Shown here in pieces: positions 14,987 through 16,333 of a stretch of DNA of 16,333 bases. The position numbers and the translations under genes are program-made. Positions within the stretch are counted from its first letter, which is position 1. The number at the start of each line of letters is the position of its first letter. The notes beneath the pieces were generated by a model. That model was given only the letters and a program-made list of their open reading frames with translations. It had not been told where the DNA came from and did no database searches. The DNA comes from a bacterium (lineage in GTDB: Bacteria > Patescibacteriota > Patescibacteriia > Buchananbacterales > UBA6539): positions 1-16,333 of the forward strand of contig JAHFHR010000007.1 of NCBI GenBank assembly GCA_023246815.1, in the 5' to 3' direction.

Positions 14987-16195
14987 CTAGTAGCGTCGTA
15001 ATTTTTTATTAAGTTCAAACACTGCTTCAAGCTCAGTGGATGTAAGCGTCGGCTGACCAGCTGCTTCACGCTGCGCAATGATGTCAGTGAGCGACTGCTG
15101 CTGTTCCATACTCTGGTTGCCCAGCACCAAATACAATCGATTCACTTCATTTTCTTTCCACGCTCTAATGGCCGCTACTTTCTGGCCAAATGACTCCTCT
15201 TCAAGGAGCTGAATTTTTTCCAACACCTTTTCAATAGCATCTTGGGGTGTTGACGCCAATCGTCTAAAATCGGTAAGGGTCATGGAACGAATCTCTTCAA
15301 CTGGTCCGGTCAGTTTTGGTTCAAACTTTACATCTTGCACCTTTGGCTTGTAGGGGTCCGGACTGGTCATCGGTCGCGGCATCGCTACTGGTTCAACGGG
15401 GGCAGCTGGGGGTGTTTTTTTGGCAACAACCGCGGGTTTTGGCGGTAGTGGCTCGCCTCGCTCTCGCTCCGGCGAAGCGGGTTGGGTAACAGCTTCCGGC
15501 ACTGGTTTGGGGGACGCTGCTGCCGGCACCAGTTTACGGCTTACCGGGGTCAACGGACGTGCTGGCGACGCGTCAAAGTAATTTGACGGTTTTACCACGG
15601 TCGGCGCTGCTGCTGGGGCTGGTATAGCTGATATAGAGGGCCCTGCGACCTTGGCAACATCTCGAGCGATAGCGGCATTGGTTTTTAGTAGCGCATTAGC
15701 TTCAGCCTGTAAATCGGCAAATGACTTTTCAGCTGATTGCTGGTGTAAACCATCGTCGCGTATCAGGTGATGCTTGTTAACAATGGCCAACATGCGCTGC
15801 GCCGTTGCCTCATCAAAACCCATTCCACCATCAGCCATTGCCCGAATGAACGCTTCTTGCGTCTGTACGGCATTGCGCACACCACGCAAGCGCGATAACA
15901 CAATGGTCTTAAAGCGACGCTCGGTATCCTCGTCATTAAAATGAATGTGTGATTCTTCAATAATCTTTGCTATTTCAGCGTCAGCCTGTGGCGAAATATC
16001 GGATGGCGTAGCGGTCGGTGCTGGGACTGATGATTCGGCGCTGTCAGTAGCCGGAACAACCTCGCCATTTTTCAACACTTTGAGCACCCCATCGGTATCG
16101 CGAAATAAAATCTCATCACTGGCAAAAGGGTCGGCGATCTGCTGTTCTTTTTCCATTAAGTTGAAAAAGTCTTCGGGTTGTTGGTTTGCTGTCAT
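14987..16195 (-). CDS. Pro/Ala-rich cytosolic protein preceding prgI
   Basis: I do not recognise a named family for this 402-aa protein, which has no signal peptide or membrane segment. An acidic N-terminus (1-60) is followed by a small helical domain (about 70-150) containing DTERRFKTIVLSRLRGVRNA (93-112). Then come a coiled segment (157-185), a long Pro/Ala/Val/Lys-rich disordered linker (about 185-290) and a compact C-terminal domain (about 295-402) with MTLTDFRRLASTPQDAIEKV and ending FELNKKLRRY. It is the first gene of the secretion-like cluster and abuts prgI directly, so it is probably a cytosolic adaptor or scaffold. Two folded domains joined by a flexible linker support that idea, but this is inference. 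The ATG at 16193-16195 has no Shine-Dalgarno sequence. Confidence 0.8.
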   Translation of the reverse strand: MTANQQPEDFFNLMEKEQQIADPFASDEILFRDTDGVLKVLKNGEVVPATDSAESSVPAPTATPSDISPQADAEIAKIIEESHIHFNDEDTERRFKTIVLSRLRGVRNAVQTQEAFIRAMADGGMGFDEATAQRMLAIVNKHHLIRDDGLHQQSAEKSFADLQAEANALLKTNAAIARDVAKVAGPSISAIPAPAAAPTVVKPSNYFDASPARPLTPVSRKLVPAAASPKPVPEAVTQPASPERERGEPLPPKPAVVAKKTPPAAPVEPVAMPRPMTSPDPYKPKVQDVKFEPKLTGPVEEIRSMTLTDFRRLASTPQDAIEKVLEKIQLLEEESFGQKVAAIRAWKENEVNRLYLVLGNQSMEQQQSLTDIIAQREAAGQPTLTSTELEAVFELNKKLRRY

Positions 16196-16261
16196 GAAAG
16201 CATGGAAACATTAAGGCACAAGAACATTAAAACAATCCTGAAAAAAGTTTGTTTTGATATA
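16196..16261 (-). other. Short intergenic spacer between metK and the secretion-like cluster
   Basis: These 66 bp contain no gene. On the minus strand a weak promoter-like pair, TTGTTT then TAATGT with a 16-bp spacer, lies just before the 402-aa gene. Only three of six -10 bases match consensus, so it is unreliable. A T-tract follows the metK stop without a convincing hairpin. The cluster may be read from metK or from this weak promoter. Confidence 0.3.
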
Positions 16262-16333
16262 TTACAGCCCAGCGGCTTTTTTCAATTTGCGTGCTTGATC
16301 GGTCTTCTCCCAAGTGAAGTCAACATCATTTCT
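16262..16333 (-). CDS. metK: S-adenosylmethionine synthetase, C-terminal 23 residues only
   Basis: The minus strand from the right edge reads RNDVDFTWEKTDQARKLKK followed by AAGL and a TAA stop (16262-16264). The WEKTDxA...L..AAGL ending is the well-known C-terminus of MetK, which makes S-adenosylmethionine from methionine and ATP. The E. coli enzyme, for comparison, ends FPWEKTDKAQLLRDAAGLK. The catalytic parts lie outside the window. The gene points into the secretion-like cluster, with its stop 66 bp before the 402-aa gene's start. Confidence 0.85.
   Translation of the reverse strand, partial: RNDVDFTWEKTDQARKLKKAAGL

Overview
The window most resembles a Patescibacteria (Candidate Phyla Radiation, CPR) genome, probably a Parcubacteria-type lineage. 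This rests on gene content, not on any database comparison: a PrgI / TraC-like / VirB4 locus preceded by a Pro/Ala-rich cytosolic protein, a secreted GIGT-motif surface protein, a small WEFSEF-type two-TM protein, and many short proteins with a single N-terminal anchor. UGA is an ordinary stop here (end of the 251-aa gene and of prgI), which argues against the UGA-recoding Gracilibacteria/Absconditabacteria. No start codon in the window has a recognisable Shine-Dalgarno sequence.

Layout. (1) Positions 1-922, minus strand: the N-terminal 307 residues of a secreted surface protein that runs off the left edge. (2) Positions 923-1096: a divergent intergenic region with overlapping sigma70-like promoters. 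(3) Positions 1097-7601, plus strand: a tight six-gene run of lemA, htpX, a TM-anchored protein with three EF-hand/TSP3-type calcium-loop repeats, clpC, a Gln-rich coiled-coil membrane protein, and a TM-anchored beta-propeller protein. Spacings are 3, 9, 21, 2 and -4 bp, so it is probably one envelope and proteostasis operon. (4) Positions 7606-10562, minus strand: tRNA-Ser(GCU) with a 164-aa membrane protein starting 9 nt behind it, then tRNA-Arg(GCG) with recG starting 23 nt behind it. recG converges on the plus-strand operon with 4 bp between stop codons. (5) Positions 10585-11238, minus strand: comF, whose start codon sits inside a terminator-like hairpin. (6) Positions 11274-16195, minus strand: a five-gene cluster of a 402-aa Pro/Ala-rich protein, a PrgI family protein, a TraC-like domain protein, a VirB4-family ATPase, and a TM-anchored protein with a putative NTF2-like domain. 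(7) Positions 16262-16333: the last 23 codons of metK, minus strand.

How the genes may work together. The plus-strand operon combines membrane quality control (HtpX metalloprotease with LemA), cytosolic unfolding for proteolysis (ClpC, which keeps a ClpP-docking tripeptide) and three membrane or extracytoplasmic proteins of unknown role. The minus-strand cluster looks like the cytoplasmic and inner-membrane core of a reduced type IV secretion or DNA-transfer machine, directly followed by the competence-related gene comF. No VirB6, VirB8-10, VirD4 or relaxase gene is visible here. The most unusual single item is the tRNA-Arg with anticodon GCG, in a region that uses CGA arginine codons heavily.
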